Shown here: piece after piece, positions 44,414-55,400 of the stretch
Layout of the letters: every line of letters begins with the position of its first letter
Numbering within the stretch: position 1 is the first letter of the stretch
Assembly: GCF_034424315.1 (NCBI RefSeq)
Contig: NZ_CP139972.1
Location: forward strand, 124,001 to 188,000
DNA length: 64,000 nt
Reading direction: 5' to 3'
From: Chitinophaga sancti
GTDB taxonomy: Bacteria > Bacteroidota > Bacteroidia > Chitinophagales > Chitinophagaceae
Notes under the pieces: generated by a model
What the model saw: only the letters and a program-made list of their open reading frames with translations
Told to the model about the DNA's origin: nothing
Databases searched by the model: none
Translations under genes and position numbers: made by a program

Positions 44414-45664
44414 ATGAATAAAAAGGTCCTTATAATTATAGTGATCATAGTGGCCGTATTAGCTGTATGTTTTTTCTTTTTCAGGAAAAAAGAAAAACCA
44501 GTGGTAGTAGAAACAGAGAAACCCCAATATGGTCATATTTATACGAGTGTCACTGCGACAGGATATTTACAGCCGGTGGATACGGTAGCGGTAGGTACAC
44601 AGGTATCCGGTACACTGAAATACATTTATGCAGATTTTAACTCGACGGTAAAGAAAGGGCAGTTAATTGCAGAACTGGACAAGGTATTGTTGCAGGCAGA
44701 GGTAGACCGGAATAGGGGAACTCTGGCGAGTGCCCAGAGTCAGTTAATTTACCAGGAGGCGCAGTTTAAAAGAGAGAAACAATTGTACGATGTAGGCGCA
44801 GTGAGTAAGGCGGATTATGATAATGCAACCTACCTGTACCAGGCAGCCAAAGCAAGTGTGGAAAGTGCCCGTGCATCACTGGCTACCGCGCAAAGGAATT
44901 TGTTCTTTACAGAAATTTATTCACCGATAGATGGAGTCGTTTTAAGTCGTTCCGTAAGTGTGGGGCAAACAGTGGCCGCAAGTTTCAGCACGCCGACCTT
45001 ATTTATTCTTGCAAAAGATATTACAAAGATGCAGGTGCAGGCTAACGTGGATGAAGCAGATATTGGAAATGTAAAAGATAGTCAGCGTGTATCTTTTACG
45101 GTGGATGCGTACCTGGAAGACGAGTTTTCCGGAAGGGTAGAGGAGATCCGTTTGAAACCTACAGTATCATCCAATGTAGTAACTTATACAACCATTATCA
45201 GTGCCCCCAATGAGAAGATGAAACTGAAGCCTGGTATGACGGCAACGGTAACGATATATACGGCAGAAAAATATCATGCATTGCTGATACCGGCAAAGGC
45301 GCTTATGTTTAAACCAGATTCAGTGATGGCTCAAAAGTTTACCATCGTGAGTATTGCACCTCCGGCAACAGAGAAACATAAATCATCCAGGCCGGTGACG
45401 GGAGGTGAGCAGGATACGGTAAGAAAGCAACATGCAGATACATCGAAGGTGACGGTAAATTTTGTGTGGGTGAAGCAGGGAGATACGCTGTTGCAGAAGA
45501 AGGTGGTGATTGGATTGAATGATAATACGCGGGCAGAAGTGGTATCTGGATTGACGGAAGAAGATGATGTGATTACGGCCATGACGCAGGAGCTGGACAG
45601 TAAAGGAACGAAGACAGCGGGATCTGGTGGTAGTCCGTTTATGCCACAGCGCAGGAGAAGGTAG
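44414..45664 (+). CDS. Periplasmic membrane fusion protein, HlyD/MacA-like
   Basis: A 416-residue adaptor linking an inner-membrane ABC transporter to TolC. One N-terminal membrane anchor (IIIVIIVAVLAVCFFFF) is followed by the lipoyl-like half-motif VSGTLKYIYADFNSTVKKGQ and a helical hairpin at about 95-165 (NRGTLASAQSQLIYQEAQF). The second lipoyl half is FTEIYSPIDGVVLSRSVSVGQ. Beta-barrel and membrane-proximal domains follow, with KLKPGMTATVTI. The stretch at about 315-340 is a polar insertion before the last beta-domain. The basic tail (QRRRR) is unusual but short. The next two genes encode the matching ATPase and permease. Confidence 0.92.
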   Translation: MNKKVLIIIVIIVAVLAVCFFFFRKKEKPVVVETEKPQYGHIYTSVTATGYLQPVDTVAVGTQVSGTLKYIYADFNSTVKKGQLIAELDKVLLQAEVDRNRGTLASAQSQLIYQEAQFKREKQLYDVGAVSKADYDNATYLYQAAKASVESARASLATAQRNLFFTEIYSPIDGVVLSRSVSVGQTVAASFSTPTLFILAKDITKMQVQANVDEADIGNVKDSQRVSFTVDAYLEDEFSGRVEEIRLKPTVSSNVVTYTTIISAPNEKMKLKPGMTATVTIYTAEKYHALLIPAKALMFKPDSVMAQKFTIVSIAPPATEKHKSSRPVTGGEQDTVRKQHADTSKVTVNFVWVKQGDTLLQKKVVIGLNDNTRAEVVSGLTEEDDVITAMTQELDSKGTKTAGSGGSPFMPQRRRR

Positions 45665-45747
45665 GCCTTTTATGTACGATGAATTTTCATCTTATTTTAC
45701 GAAGGTTTTGACCTTGTCCGATAGTTCATTTCAGTAAGAAAAAATCA

Positions 45748-46497
45748 ATGGACAAAAAGATATTAGAAATACAACAGATCAAAAGAGAATTCCGCATGGG
45801 TACGGAGATTGTACGTGCGCTGAAAGGCGTAACCTTCGACGTATTCGCAGGGGAATTTTTGACGATCATGGGGAGCAGTGGTTCTGGTAAAACGACCTTG
45901 CTAAATATCCTGGGTTGCCTGGACAAACCTACTGAAGGGAACTATCTCTTAGACGGGGTAAACATAGGGCAGCTTGCCAGGAATGACCTGGCTAGGTTAC
46001 GAAATCGTAAAATTGGTTTTGTGTTTCAGGCATATAGCCTGTTACCGCGTACTTCTGCCCTGGAAAATGTAGAATTGCCCTTGCTTTATAATATGGAAAT
46101 CAGCCATGAAGAGCGGCGGAAGAAAGCAATGCGTGCGCTGGAGGCAGTGAAACTGGCAGAGCGTATGGATCATACCCCCAGTCAGTTGTCTGGCGGGCAA
46201 CAACAACGTGTGGCAATAGCGCGGGCCTTGGTCAATGAACCGGTGATGATATTGGCGGATGAGGCGACGGGGAACCTGGATACGCGAACGTCTTACGAGA
46301 TCATGGCGCTGATGCAGGAGTTGAATAGAGAGCAGGGTAAGACGATTGTATTTGTGACCCATGAACCGGATATAGCAGCATTTAGTAGCCGGACGGTGAT
46401 GTTGCGGGATGGGAAGGTGGTGAAGGATACGAGGAATGAAAATGTGCGGTCGGCAAAGGAGGCATTGGCAACCTTGCCGGTGTCGGATGATTATTAG
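45748..46497 (+). CDS. ABC transporter ATPase, MacB/LolD-type
   Basis: A 249-residue ATPase: Walker [10 protein letters not shown] at 42-50, Q-loop VFQAYSLLP, signature [15 protein letters not shown], Walker [14 protein letters not shown], and switch histidine in VTHEPD. This type powers mechanotransmission pumps of the MacAB-TolC kind, acting on periplasmic substrates such as antimicrobial peptides, macrolides or lipopeptides. It lies between the fusion-protein gene (83 bp) and the permease gene (96 bp). In Proteobacterial MacB the ATPase and permease are one chain; here they are separate. Confidence 0.94.
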   Translation: MDKKILEIQQIKREFRMGTEIVRALKGVTFDVFAGEFLTIMGSSGSGKTTLLNILGCLDKPTEGNYLLDGVNIGQLARNDLARLRNRKIGFVFQAYSLLPRTSALENVELPLLYNMEISHEERRKKAMRALEAVKLAERMDHTPSQLSGGQQQRVAIARALVNEPVMILADEATGNLDTRTSYEIMALMQELNREQGKTIVFVTHEPDIAAFSSRTVMLRDGKVVKDTRNENVRSAKEALATLPVSDDY

Positions 46498-46593
46498 GTA
46501 ATGGTTCGATTTTAACGCTATAGTAGCCTTCGAAGCGCAGTACTATTCCCGGTAACAATTATTTCCTTGCCGGTTCCAGATGATATTAAGCGT

Positions 46594-47814
46594 ATGAATG
46601 TAATAAACCTCATAAGGATTGCTTTCAAAGCCCTGCTTCGCAATAAGCTGCGCGCTTTTCTGACCATGCTGGGTATCATCATCGGCGTGGCGGCAGTGAT
46701 AGCTATGGTGGCTATTGGGCAGGGGAGTAAGGAGAGCATTCAATCCCAGTTATCAAGTATGGGATCAAACATGATCACTATTTTGCCAAGCAGCAATGTA
46801 ACCGGTGGCGCCAGGCTGGGAGGCACCTCTGTCAATACCCTTACGATTGGCGATGTAAAGGCTATCCGCAAACAGGCAGAAAACGTAAGCGCTGTTTCAC
46901 CAGCTGCAAACAGTAACGGGCAGGCTATCAATGGCGCACTTAACTGGCCCACGACTATTTACGGCGTGAGCCCTTCTTACCTGGATATTCGCAAATGGTC
47001 ATTGAAAGATGGCATTCCTTTTAGCGATGAAGATGTTCGGGCATCTGCTAAGGTTTGCCTGCTTGGCCAGACGGTAGTCTCTAATTTATTTCCCAATGGT
47101 GATAACCCAATCGGGAAAATCATCCGCTTTAACAATATCCCGTTCCAGGTAATAGGCGTGCTGGAAGCGAAAGGGCAAAGCTCCTTCGGCCAGGACCAGG
47201 ATGATGCGATTATTGCGCCATATACAACGGTGCAAAAAAGAATATTAGCGTCCATTTATTTTCGTACCATCTATGCCTCTGCTGTAAGTGAAAGTGCTTC
47301 GGATGCCGCCACGAACGAGATCACCAGCATTCTTCGTAAGCAGCATCGTTTACGGAATGCTGATGAAGACGATTTCCAGGTACGTACAATGGCGGAACTG
47401 ATCAGTGCATTGAGCTCTACCAGTAACCTGCTGACGATATTATTAACTGCGATCGCAGGAATTTCATTGGTGATTGGAGGGATCGGGATTATGAATATCA
47501 TGTATGTATCTGTCACGGAGCGTACCAGGGAAATCGGATTGCGTATGTCAATTGGGGCAAGAGGGATAGATATATTGATGCAGTTTTTGATAGAAGCAAT
47601 TATGATTAGTATTACCGGCGGGATTATTGGGGTAATACTAGGCATATCATCGGCGAAGCTGATAACAATGTTTTTGTCCTGGCCTACCCTGGTGTCAGAG
47701 TCTTCGATTGTGTTGTCTTTTTTGGTGTGTGCGGCGACAGGTGTGTTCTTTGGTTATTACCCGGCACAGAAGGCGTCAAGATTGGACCCTATTGAGGCCT
47801 TGCGGTATGAGTAG
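46594..47814 (+). CDS. FtsX-like ABC transporter permease, MacB-type
   Basis: A 406-residue permease. The ATG at 46594 (MNVINLIRIAFKALLRNKLR) fits the family's N-terminus better than a TTG nine codons upstream. One membrane helix (LTMLGIIIGVAAVIAMVAIGQ, reported in part) is followed by a ~220-residue periplasmic MacB-PCD domain. Three C-terminal helices come next, with the FtsX motif VTERTREIGLRMSIGAR and the ending YYPAQKASRLDPIEALRYE. It completes a four-gene tripartite efflux set. The substrate cannot be read from the sequence. Confidence 0.93.
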   Translation: MNVINLIRIAFKALLRNKLRAFLTMLGIIIGVAAVIAMVAIGQGSKESIQSQLSSMGSNMITILPSSNVTGGARLGGTSVNTLTIGDVKAIRKQAENVSAVSPAANSNGQAINGALNWPTTIYGVSPSYLDIRKWSLKDGIPFSDEDVRASAKVCLLGQTVVSNLFPNGDNPIGKIIRFNNIPFQVIGVLEAKGQSSFGQDQDDAIIAPYTTVQKRILASIYFRTIYASAVSESASDAATNEITSILRKQHRLRNADEDDFQVRTMAELISALSSTSNLLTILLTAIAGISLVIGGIGIMNIMYVSVTERTREIGLRMSIGARGIDILMQFLIEAIMISITGGIIGVILGISSAKLITMFLSWPTLVSESSIVLSFLVCAATGVFFGYYPAQKASRLDPIEALRYE

Positions 47815-48045
47815 AGAATAGATGCCTTTATAAAAAGGCCCCCTAAGTCCTGAACTTTTGGAGCTTTTTAGGAGTAGATTTTGTACTTTCAGGAGGAATA
47901 ATAGAGATTTTTAGCATAAGGATGTATCTCAGGTCCACATTAAGTCCACCTTTCCCGTACGCTTCTTCAGTGTTACACCTGTTTGCGGCTCATCTTACCT
48001 TTACCGGCGTATTTTTTGAATTTTATCTTTAAAAATAATTACACA

Positions 48046-49017
48046 ATGCGGGTTAAATACGAAGAACTTAAGGATGTTTTCGAAGAGAAATTAATAAACC
48101 TCGGGTTTGACACTGCAAAAGCTGATATTGTTGCAGGTATCTTTGCCGATAATAGCCGTGATGGTGTATACTACCACGGACTAAACCGTTTCCCCGTATT
48201 TGCTCAGTTAATAAAGGATGGCCTGGTAGACCCCAACGCCACGCCTGAAATGGTAGAAAAACATGGCCTCATTGAAACCTGGGAAGGCTACAATGGCGCA
48301 GGCATGTTCAACGCTACTGTTTGCATGGACCGTGCGATAGAACTAGCTAAACAATATGGCGTTGGCATCGTCGGGATCCGCAATACCAATCACTGGATGC
48401 GTGGTGGTACCTACGGCTGGCAGGCAGCGCAATCAGGCTGTATCGGTATTTGTTTCACCAATGCAATGGGCAGTATGCCGCCATGGGGAGGTACAATGCC
48501 CCGTCTAGGTAATAATCCCCTGGTCATTGCAGTGCCCCGGACTGAACATCCAATTGTACTGGATATGGCGATGTCTCAGTATTCGTATGGCAAGATGCAG
48601 GAATTTGAACTGAAGCAACAGCAACTGCCATTTGAAGGAGGCTATGATAGCAATGGTGAACTGACCCGCGACCCAGCTGAAATAAGGAAGACCAAAAGAG
48701 CTTTGCCGATTGGTTTATGGAAAGGTTCCGGTCTGGCACTTATGCTGGATGTGTTGCTGACTGCATTGACAGGCGGACGTTCAGTGGAGCAGATCACAGC
48801 AAGTGGAAAAGAGTTTGGTGTGTCACAGTGTTTTATCGCGATCCATAAACCGGATCTGCATGAAAGTTTGATAACCGGGATTTTGGAATATACGAAATCA
48901 GAAAGTCCGGGAGAGATTAGTTTTCCGGGGGAGAATACGTTTAGAACAAGGTTGGATAATTTGCGGGAAGGGGTGTTGGTGAATGAGGAGATGTGGGAAA
49001 AGGTGAAGGGGATTTAA
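48046..49017 (+). CDS. yiaK: Malate/L-lactate dehydrogenase-family oxidoreductase, probable 3-dehydro-L-gulonate 2-dehydrogenase (YiaK-like)
   Basis: A 323-residue member of the Ldh_2 family of NAD(P)-dependent 2-oxoacid reductases. The Met at 48046 (MRVKYEELKDVFEEKL) is the natural start; codons upstream of it look non-coding. Family marks: the conserved histidine in NTNHWMRGGTYGW, MGSMPPWGGTMPRLGNNPL, VLDMAMSQYSYGKM, and LPIGLWKGSGLALMLDVL. The overall wording of these blocks is closest to YiaK, which reduces 2,3-diketo-L-gulonate, and suggests a role in sugar-acid catabolism. No other sugar-acid gene is next to it. The preceding 231-bp gap shows no clear promoter match. Confidence 0.85.
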   Translation: MRVKYEELKDVFEEKLINLGFDTAKADIVAGIFADNSRDGVYYHGLNRFPVFAQLIKDGLVDPNATPEMVEKHGLIETWEGYNGAGMFNATVCMDRAIELAKQYGVGIVGIRNTNHWMRGGTYGWQAAQSGCIGICFTNAMGSMPPWGGTMPRLGNNPLVIAVPRTEHPIVLDMAMSQYSYGKMQEFELKQQQLPFEGGYDSNGELTRDPAEIRKTKRALPIGLWKGSGLALMLDVLLTALTGGRSVEQITASGKEFGVSQCFIAIHKPDLHESLITGILEYTKSESPGEISFPGENTFRTRLDNLREGVLVNEEMWEKVKGI

Positions 49018-49124
49018 GGGTATTGTTTGTTTATGATTTTTTTTAAGAGAATGTATCATAGTAAAATTAAGGCCCTTAGAATGGCTTAGACGAAAACTTT
49101 CTCCATCAGGTATACGAATAAAAG

Positions 49125-49162
49125 AGGGCCGTCTCGAAGTTTTGAGACAGCCCCCTTTTTTT
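49125..49162 (+). terminator. Intrinsic terminator between yiaK and the usher-like gene
   Basis: GGGC...GTCTC (49126-49135) pairs with GAGAC...GCCC (49144-49153) with one internal mismatch, followed by seven T. It is directed at plus-strand transcription from yiaK. Confidence 0.75.
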
Positions 49163-49217
49163 AGAAAATGGTTTTCATTTCTGCGGAGGAATTCCCTCTT
49201 TCATGAATGGTTTATTT
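49163..49217 (+). repeat. Dispersed ~55-nt intergenic element, copy C
   Basis: Aligns without gaps to copy A: GAAAATGGTTTTCAT, then GGAATTCCCTCTTTCATGAAT in part, and a T-rich end. More diverged in the middle than A and B are from each other. Starts directly after the terminator T-run. Confidence 0.55.
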
Positions 49218-49229
49218 CATCGTGTATTA

Positions 49230-51902
49230 TTACTCAATATGAAAATCAAGTTTCTCCACTACATCCCCATCCTTCACCGGCCTTATTGTAAATGAAAGAC
49301 TACCCGGCGCCGCCTTCTTCCGTATCTTCTTCAACTGCCCCTGATCTATACTTGCCGTATAATCCCCTGGTGGCAATCCAATATAATCATAGGTGCCATC
49401 ATTCTCTGTCAAAGCCCTTGCCACCATCGCCCCCTTCATATCCCTGATAATCACCACTACCCGGCCCTGGGGCGCCTTATCCATATACACTCTTCCTGAG
49501 ATCTCTCCCACAATATACACCGGTATCTCTACCATCTTCAGCTTATTCGGGTCAATGGCAATGCTATACGTCTGCTCCTTAATCCTCCACGCAATATTCG
49601 GCAGACTATTAGGATCTATCTTCACCAGGTAATTCACAAAGGGCTCCAGGCTAGTCACCATAATTATAGAATCCCGCTTACTATAAATCACGTTTCCATA
49701 TTGCACGCTAATCTTCACACCTTCCACCTTCGGTTCTCCCTGATCCCTTTGTCCATTATTGTTCAAATCCAGGAAAGGCACCAGGGTCACTCCACCCGTT
49801 CCTACATTCACCCTGTTATTAAAATTTGCATACCTGGTAGGATGGTCATAAATAAAACTACCTCTCGCAGATTCTACAAAAGTATTGACACCGCCTCCCC
49901 GCCATGCATTCAGCGCCGTCTGCACCCCTCTGAAATCCCATCTCAGCCCAACTCCGATATTCGTCACATGACTTTCATTATTCTGCTCATATGTGAAGTT
50001 GATATAGCCTCTGCCTGAAAGGTATTTCCCTAACTCCGCCCTGTAATAACCCGGTTTATTGTAAGTATAACTATACTGCACCTGTGGCATAAAAACAATA
50101 TCCGACGGTAGCCGGAAAGTCAAAGCCAGGTTACTGTAAATGTATTTATGCGTATTTCCCAGAAAGATCCCGTAAGTTGTCAGGTTCGTACCTACTCTTT
50201 TAATCGCCCCGGATATCATCCATTCTGCCGTTGTATAATTGATATTCCCTGGTAAAAGGATATGGTCCAGTGTCAATCGCGTATATGCTGCCATATTCCT
50301 GAATTTAACAGGCCTGGAAACTATCAACCGATGTTCTTCCCGGTAATTGAAATTGATAGCCTTCTGACCTTCTTTGTACCTGATATAATCAGCCTCCAGT
50401 TCCAAACCCGAACGGTGACGGTAGCTGAGGATCCCTCTTCCCCGCACATTGTAGGTATAATCCGCGGTGAACAGGAACCCTTTTGCAATCAGCATGGATA
50501 TATTGGCAAAAGGCATGTATCTGCCTGTACGCACGGAAGAAAGATATTCAAAGCCTCCGCCGATGGTAATCTGTCTTGTCAAACCATAATTCCCCTGGAT
50601 ATGTGCAAACTGACTATGCGATGTATCCTGCACCATTCCCCCACTGGCGGAATATTCGAATTCATGGTAGGGGAGAAAATTGAATGGAACAATGATGTTC
50701 TCATCTTTATCTCTTTCTTCGCCCCAGGGGCCATAGTAGCGAAGCGTTACCTGCGTATTTCCATACACCAGTGGCACCTGGAATGTGAAGAACCCGGCCG
50801 GATCAGCCTTTGTATAATCCACTAAGGCACCATTTACGTACAACTCTACTGTCCAGTTAGGCTCGGTGAAATTACTGAGCGTATAGGTACCATAAGCGCG
50901 ACGGATCCCTGTAGGCGTATTCGTTAAAGTAAGCCCGACGAGGGGGGAGAAAATTGATGCCACTGATTGAGCGTAGATCTTTCCTGCAATCACCTGTCTA
51001 AGGGCGGCGTGGTCATTATTCGCATATCGCCAGCGGTAGAATTGCTGACGTTCATCCAGGGGGCGGATATAATCGCTGTCATGCGAGATGGTCGTTCTGT
51101 ATTGTTTTGAGAAATTATTATAGTTCAGCGAAACGATCGCCTCACCACCGGCGAGAATACCCCCCAATGAAAGATTGAGCCGGGTATCGGAGTTGCCGGG
51201 TTGTCTTTGAGTAGCAATGATCGCCCAATCGGCCATGCCGAAATGGAAGAGGGGATAACTGCGGGTAACGGTTGTATCGGCGATCATATTGCCTTTGAGT
51301 TTTCCGATGTTTTGCCGCATGAGTTCCTGTCGTAGTTCCCTTACGGCGGGCAATTCTACTTTGGGTTCCATGTTGATGGCGAGATTCCTGAAGTTGAATT
51401 TACAGGTCAGACCAAATACCTGTCCATAGATATCAGCGCGGAGGTATAGTTCATCGGCGACCCTGACGAGGCTTTGGTTTTGGAGGTGGTAGGTTTGGTT
51501 ATTATAATGGATGAGTTTATGGGCACGGTCAATGAGGTAGACAGAATCCTGGTTGATGAAGAATCCGGAGATGGAGTCCAGTCCTTCGGAGGGGATATTA
51601 CGGATTTTGAGGTAATTGAAAAGGGTGGATACAGGAAGGTAAACCGTATCGTTGTGGATGAGTGCGGGCAATTCGATGCCGCCCATGTCTTTTACGACAA
51701 AGGTGACGGAGATCTCTTCGTAGTCGAAATCGTCGTCGTCTTCGCGGCCCGGCCCCGGCCCGGCGTTCAGGTTGGCAGCAGTGGTGGTTAAAGATGTAGA
51801 TAATAGCAGGAGCATCCCGATAAGTAACAGCAAACAATTCCACTTACGTCTGCAAGCAGACATACAATGGAGAATATTATTTGCGTGGTTCTTCAAGATC
51901 AT
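49230..51902 (-). CDS. Usher-like outer-membrane protein of a chaperone-usher-type system
   Basis: An 890-residue outer-membrane protein of normal usher length. After a long signal peptide (to about 43) comes an N-terminal domain (about 60-190) with the usher-like layout IELPALIHNDTVYLPVSTLF and LYLRADIYGQVFGL. A long aromatic-rich beta-barrel follows (about 205-720). Inside it is the plug-like segment VELYVNGALVDY...GFFTFQVPLVYGNTQVTLRYYGP...VPFNFLPYHEFEYSASGG (given in parts; about 353-410), the best match to known ushers. The C-terminus has a calcium-type repeat FLDLNNNGQRDQGEP (about 706-720) and a carboxypeptidase-regulatory-like domain (about 800-890, DGTYDYIGLPPGDYTASI). It overlaps the DUF4402 gene by 4 nt (ATGA). 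Family assignment is by eye; another kind of barrel is possible. Confidence 0.7.
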   Translation of the reverse strand: MILKNHANNILHCMSACRRKWNCLLLLIGMLLLLSTSLTTTAANLNAGPGPGREDDDDFDYEEISVTFVVKDMGGIELPALIHNDTVYLPVSTLFNYLKIRNIPSEGLDSISGFFINQDSVYLIDRAHKLIHYNNQTYHLQNQSLVRVADELYLRADIYGQVFGLTCKFNFRNLAINMEPKVELPAVRELRQELMRQNIGKLKGNMIADTTVTRSYPLFHFGMADWAIIATQRQPGNSDTRLNLSLGGILAGGEAIVSLNYNNFSKQYRTTISHDSDYIRPLDERQQFYRWRYANNDHAALRQVIAGKIYAQSVASIFSPLVGLTLTNTPTGIRRAYGTYTLSNFTEPNWTVELYVNGALVDYTKADPAGFFTFQVPLVYGNTQVTLRYYGPWGEERDKDENIIVPFNFLPYHEFEYSASGGMVQDTSHSQFAHIQGNYGLTRQITIGGGFEYLSSVRTGRYMPFANISMLIAKGFLFTADYTYNVRGRGILSYRHRSGLELEADYIRYKEGQKAINFNYREEHRLIVSRPVKFRNMAAYTRLTLDHILLPGNINYTTAEWMISGAIKRVGTNLTTYGIFLGNTHKYIYSNLALTFRLPSDIVFMPQVQYSYTYNKPGYYRAELGKYLSGRGYINFTYEQNNESHVTNIGVGLRWDFRGVQTALNAWRGGGVNTFVESARGSFIYDHPTRYANFNNRVNVGTGGVTLVPFLDLNNNGQRDQGEPKVEGVKISVQYGNVIYSKRDSIIMVTSLEPFVNYLVKIDPNSLPNIAWRIKEQTYSIAIDPNKLKMVEIPVYIVGEISGRVYMDKAPQGRVVVIIRDMKGAMVARALTENDGTYDYIGLPPGDYTASIDQGQLKKIRKKAAPGSLSFTIRPVKDGDVVEKLDFHIE

Positions 51903-52396
51903 TCCTGTATAAAAGTCACATTGAACGTTCCGCTATACTGCCCCGCCGGATTGCTCAGCAGGTTCCCTACTGTAAGTGTACCACCTATTCTAACAAGTGT
52001 TCTTGCCGGCGGAGTTGCGGTAGCAATAAAAGGTGTACCAGTACTTGAACTACCAATGGTCAGCAGCAAGGTTCCTCCATTACTTCCCGTCAACACAGCT
52101 GCTGGGCCATTTACGATTTGGATCAATGTGCCTGGATTCGCATCCACCTCAAAAATCGCCGGGGCAAATGTGTAGCCAAGTTGTAACAATACCACATCTC
52201 CGGTACTGGTTCTTGCACCACTTGAAGCGACAGCAACCGTTCCTCCAGTAGTGCCCAGAGTAAATGCCCCGAACCGTAAACCCTGTGCAGGATTTACAAA
52301 GATCGAAATTGGCCTTGGTGGAGGCTGCTGCCCCTTTGCCGGCCGGCAGACCAGTAATCCGGAAATAAATAATATGGTATATACAAATCCTTTCAT
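51899..52396 (-). CDS. DUF4402 (pilin-like) exported protein, second copy
   Basis: A 165-residue exported protein. The Met at 52396 (MKGFVYTILFISG) gives a clean signal peptide ending near AKGQ and leaves a 4-nt gap after the adhesin stop. The mature part follows the DUF4402/spore-coat-U-like pattern: LRFGAFTLGTTGGTVAV near the start, FEVDANPGTLIQIVNG in the middle, VRIGGTLTVGNLLSNPAGQYSG near the end, then a last strand FNVTFIQE. The family resembles subunits of archaic chaperone-usher fibres. It is coupled by ATGA to the usher-like gene. It is more diverged than the copy at 61322. Confidence 0.82.
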   Translation of the reverse strand: MKGFVYTILFISGLLVCRPAKGQQPPPRPISIFVNPAQGLRFGAFTLGTTGGTVAVASSGARTSTGDVVLLQLGYTFAPAIFEVDANPGTLIQIVNGPAAVLTGSNGGTLLLTIGSSSTGTPFIATATPPARTLVRIGGTLTVGNLLSNPAGQYSGTFNVTFIQE

Positions 52397-52400
52397 GTTA

Positions 52401-55400
52401 TTACTGATGCGCCACAAAAACTTTCTTCGTCCTCATTCCTTTTTCCGAATAAAAACTCACCACATACACCCCACTACTAAATGCTCCATTCAACTCCTTC
52501 ACCCCGTTCCCAGTCATCTTTTGCTCAAACATCACCTGCCCTGCCATATTCGTCACTGCCAATTGTCCATCTTCCGGCAAACTCACGTATATTTTGCCAT
52601 AAGCACTGTAAGCCTTAAACCCATCCATATCTCCGCTATCCACTTCCACCGTCGCCGGACTAAACACCAGTGAAAATCTCGTATCATCATCACCCGCATT
52701 CACCTGCACCTTATACCTCGTATCCTGCAACAACTCTTTCAGTCCGTGCTTCGCATCCTTCAGGTAAATATGCCAGCCCGCTGGCATTCTTAACAAGTCC
52801 TGCGTCCTGAATGTCAGTATCCCTGTCTTTTTTGTATACAAGCCCAGGGGAATCACAAAAGCTGTATCCGATAAATAAGGCAAAGAATAAATCGACAACC
52901 TGTTCGTATCGGTTGCCCTCATAAACAGGTTCGGCACATTCTCATCTGTATTCATCAACTTCAATGCATCCAGTGTAATATCAAAATGTGTCATCGCGCT
53001 GTGATCGAAATAAATCACGGCCGCATCTTCCCCAAATCCTTCATCAGTGAATCCCGCACTCAGTCGCAGCAAAGGCACTGTTGACGGTGCATCCCGATGA
53101 TAATTAGGTGTAAGATTATTCACCCGGGCTGCATTATTTACTGCAAACGTGGCCGTCACCGGAAAACTCCCATTCGTTACATGTACAAAGAAACCCTGCA
53201 TGGCTGCAATAATATTCGTCGCCACGCCATCGCTGGAAACTCCATTAATGTATGAGCTGTAAGTACCAGTATACTGATTGGTTGTACCCGTATTGAAATA
53301 ATAAATGGCATCATCAATATTCGTCTTCGTCCATCCGCCCGAAGCATTCCAGTCTACCGGCGAGGGATAAGGATTACCGGCCAGGTTGAATCCCAGGGTA
53401 TACGGTTGATTATTGTTCGTGAATGTCGGCGAAGTGATCGTTCCATTATTCACGACACCCGTTAAACTGAATATAGTTGCTGCCGTGCCACTACCAAAGT
53501 TTGCCGCATATCCCACCATTGGCACCAGAGGATTGGTAACAGTTGTATAGGTTGTCCAGCCGGAGTAGGAGCGGTTTTCTACATAGCTATAGAAAGTTGG
53601 GAAAGTCGCAGTCAGGTTGATCGCCGTAGCCATCTGTGCCACAGTCGCCGACAGGAAAGGAGAACTGATATACTTATACCCAAAGCCTGAAGGCAGGTAT
53701 CGCTGCATGATCACATTTCCAGTCACACTGCCCGCACCACTTCCGTCGATCAGCGCAGTTTGTGTTGCGGAAGACAATAAGGTGACGAAACCTGCTGTAG
53801 CAAGGGTACCAGTCGTCGCTTTCAAAACACCTGTAATATTGAGGGTGCCGCCAATCGTGAGACCTGCTGTATTATTTGCCGTCAGGTTAAGGATCGTATT
53901 CGTAGCAAAAGTTCCTGCAGCAATGACCTGTGCCGTACTACCGTTCATCTCAATGGAACCATTGCTGGCTGTGAATGTACCGGTATTGGTAATCAACCCA
54001 CTGATCTGCATGTTTCCGCCGCTCACTGTCACCGAAGCGCCGGCCTGAATAGTTATGTTATGTGTCATCGCCACACTGGTGTTGATGAAGGGGTAGTTTG
54101 TCAATGCAGCAGGGATGGTCGCATCAGTGGTAATCGTGGGTACTGTGGCCGCCGACCAGTTCCCCGAACTGAACCAGTTGCTACTTATAGCGCCAGTCCA
54201 TACGTTGTTGGTGAGCAATTCGCCGGCAGCGATATCTCCGATACTGGTAAGACCAGTAGCTGTGATGGAAGTTGCCAATGGTGATGTCACGGTGGGGAGT
54301 GTCCAGGTACTGCCGTTATAATTTCCCACCTGGAAATAGGTGAACAGTGCACCGGCATCCAAATCAGCAGCCACCCAGTTAACTGTCACATTCGTGGTGG
54401 TGAATATGGTGCCTGAATTAGTGAATGACCAGTAACGGTTCACACTTCTGTTGGCATCCAGAGCCGAGGAGCTGATGTTGGGATGATCGGGTGTAAGCGT
54501 TAATCCTGTTAGGTTTCCGCTGGTAGTTACACTTGTCATTACTATTGTGGCAGGTGTGAAATTGCTTGCATCTCCTATTTGATAAGTGCGTGTTACATTG
54601 GTACCCGTACCAAAGTTCATTTGCAGCTTTCCATATATCCACCCGGAAACAGCGTTGGCTCCGGAAATCGTGCCACCCGCGGGAATGTTGTAAGTATTAC
54701 TGCTGGTAACGATGAGTCCTTTTACAAACGTGGTGATACCTGCAGCAGCTACGTTGGTGACCAGGGTCACATTATTAGTTGTTTTATTAATGGTGATATT
54801 ATTGAAGCCTCCTGTAGCGCTGACTGTCTGATTTTTGATACCATAAAACAGTATCGTATTCCCGGTGTTGGTAAATGTACCGCTGGACATTGTCCAGTCG
54901 CCTTCCAGTGTATCAATAAATGCTCCCGGAATAAAAGTGCCATTCGCTAGGGTGAAATTATTCAACATGTGTAAGTTCGCCGAGGCGGTTTTATTACCCG
55001 CAGTGGAGATCACTAAATTTCCGTAAGGAGTGGCGGAAGAAACAGCCTGTGTAGTACCATTGTAATTAACAGTACTCAGTGTGTCGAGATAATAAGTGTT
55101 GAATGCCGGCATACTATTCGTGCCGCCTATCAGCAGGAATGCATTATCCTCAATGCTTAGCAACCCATTATTCTGCGTGATGCTGAATGTACTGGCATCA
55201 AGTATGCCGCTGAAAATATGAAGATCTGTGACAGCACTTACATCTACGGCAAGTGTAGTGGAGATACCTGTACTCTTGCTGATTGCAAACTGCGCCAGGT
55301 TATATGGTGATGCGGTACCTTGTATGATCGAAGGCGTAGAACCAGAAAAGATCACCGTGCCCTGTGTTGCATTGAATGCATTGTTATTGGTGAAATTATG

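Noticed and set aside
46567..46593. TTG start nine codons before the MacB-type permease ATG
   Set aside because: The ATG at 46594 matches the family's N-terminus and the preceding residues are not conserved in character.
47983..48045. TTG start 21 codons before the YiaK-like ATG
   Set aside because: The added residues are hydrophobic and unlike the family's N-terminus; the enzyme is cytoplasmic.
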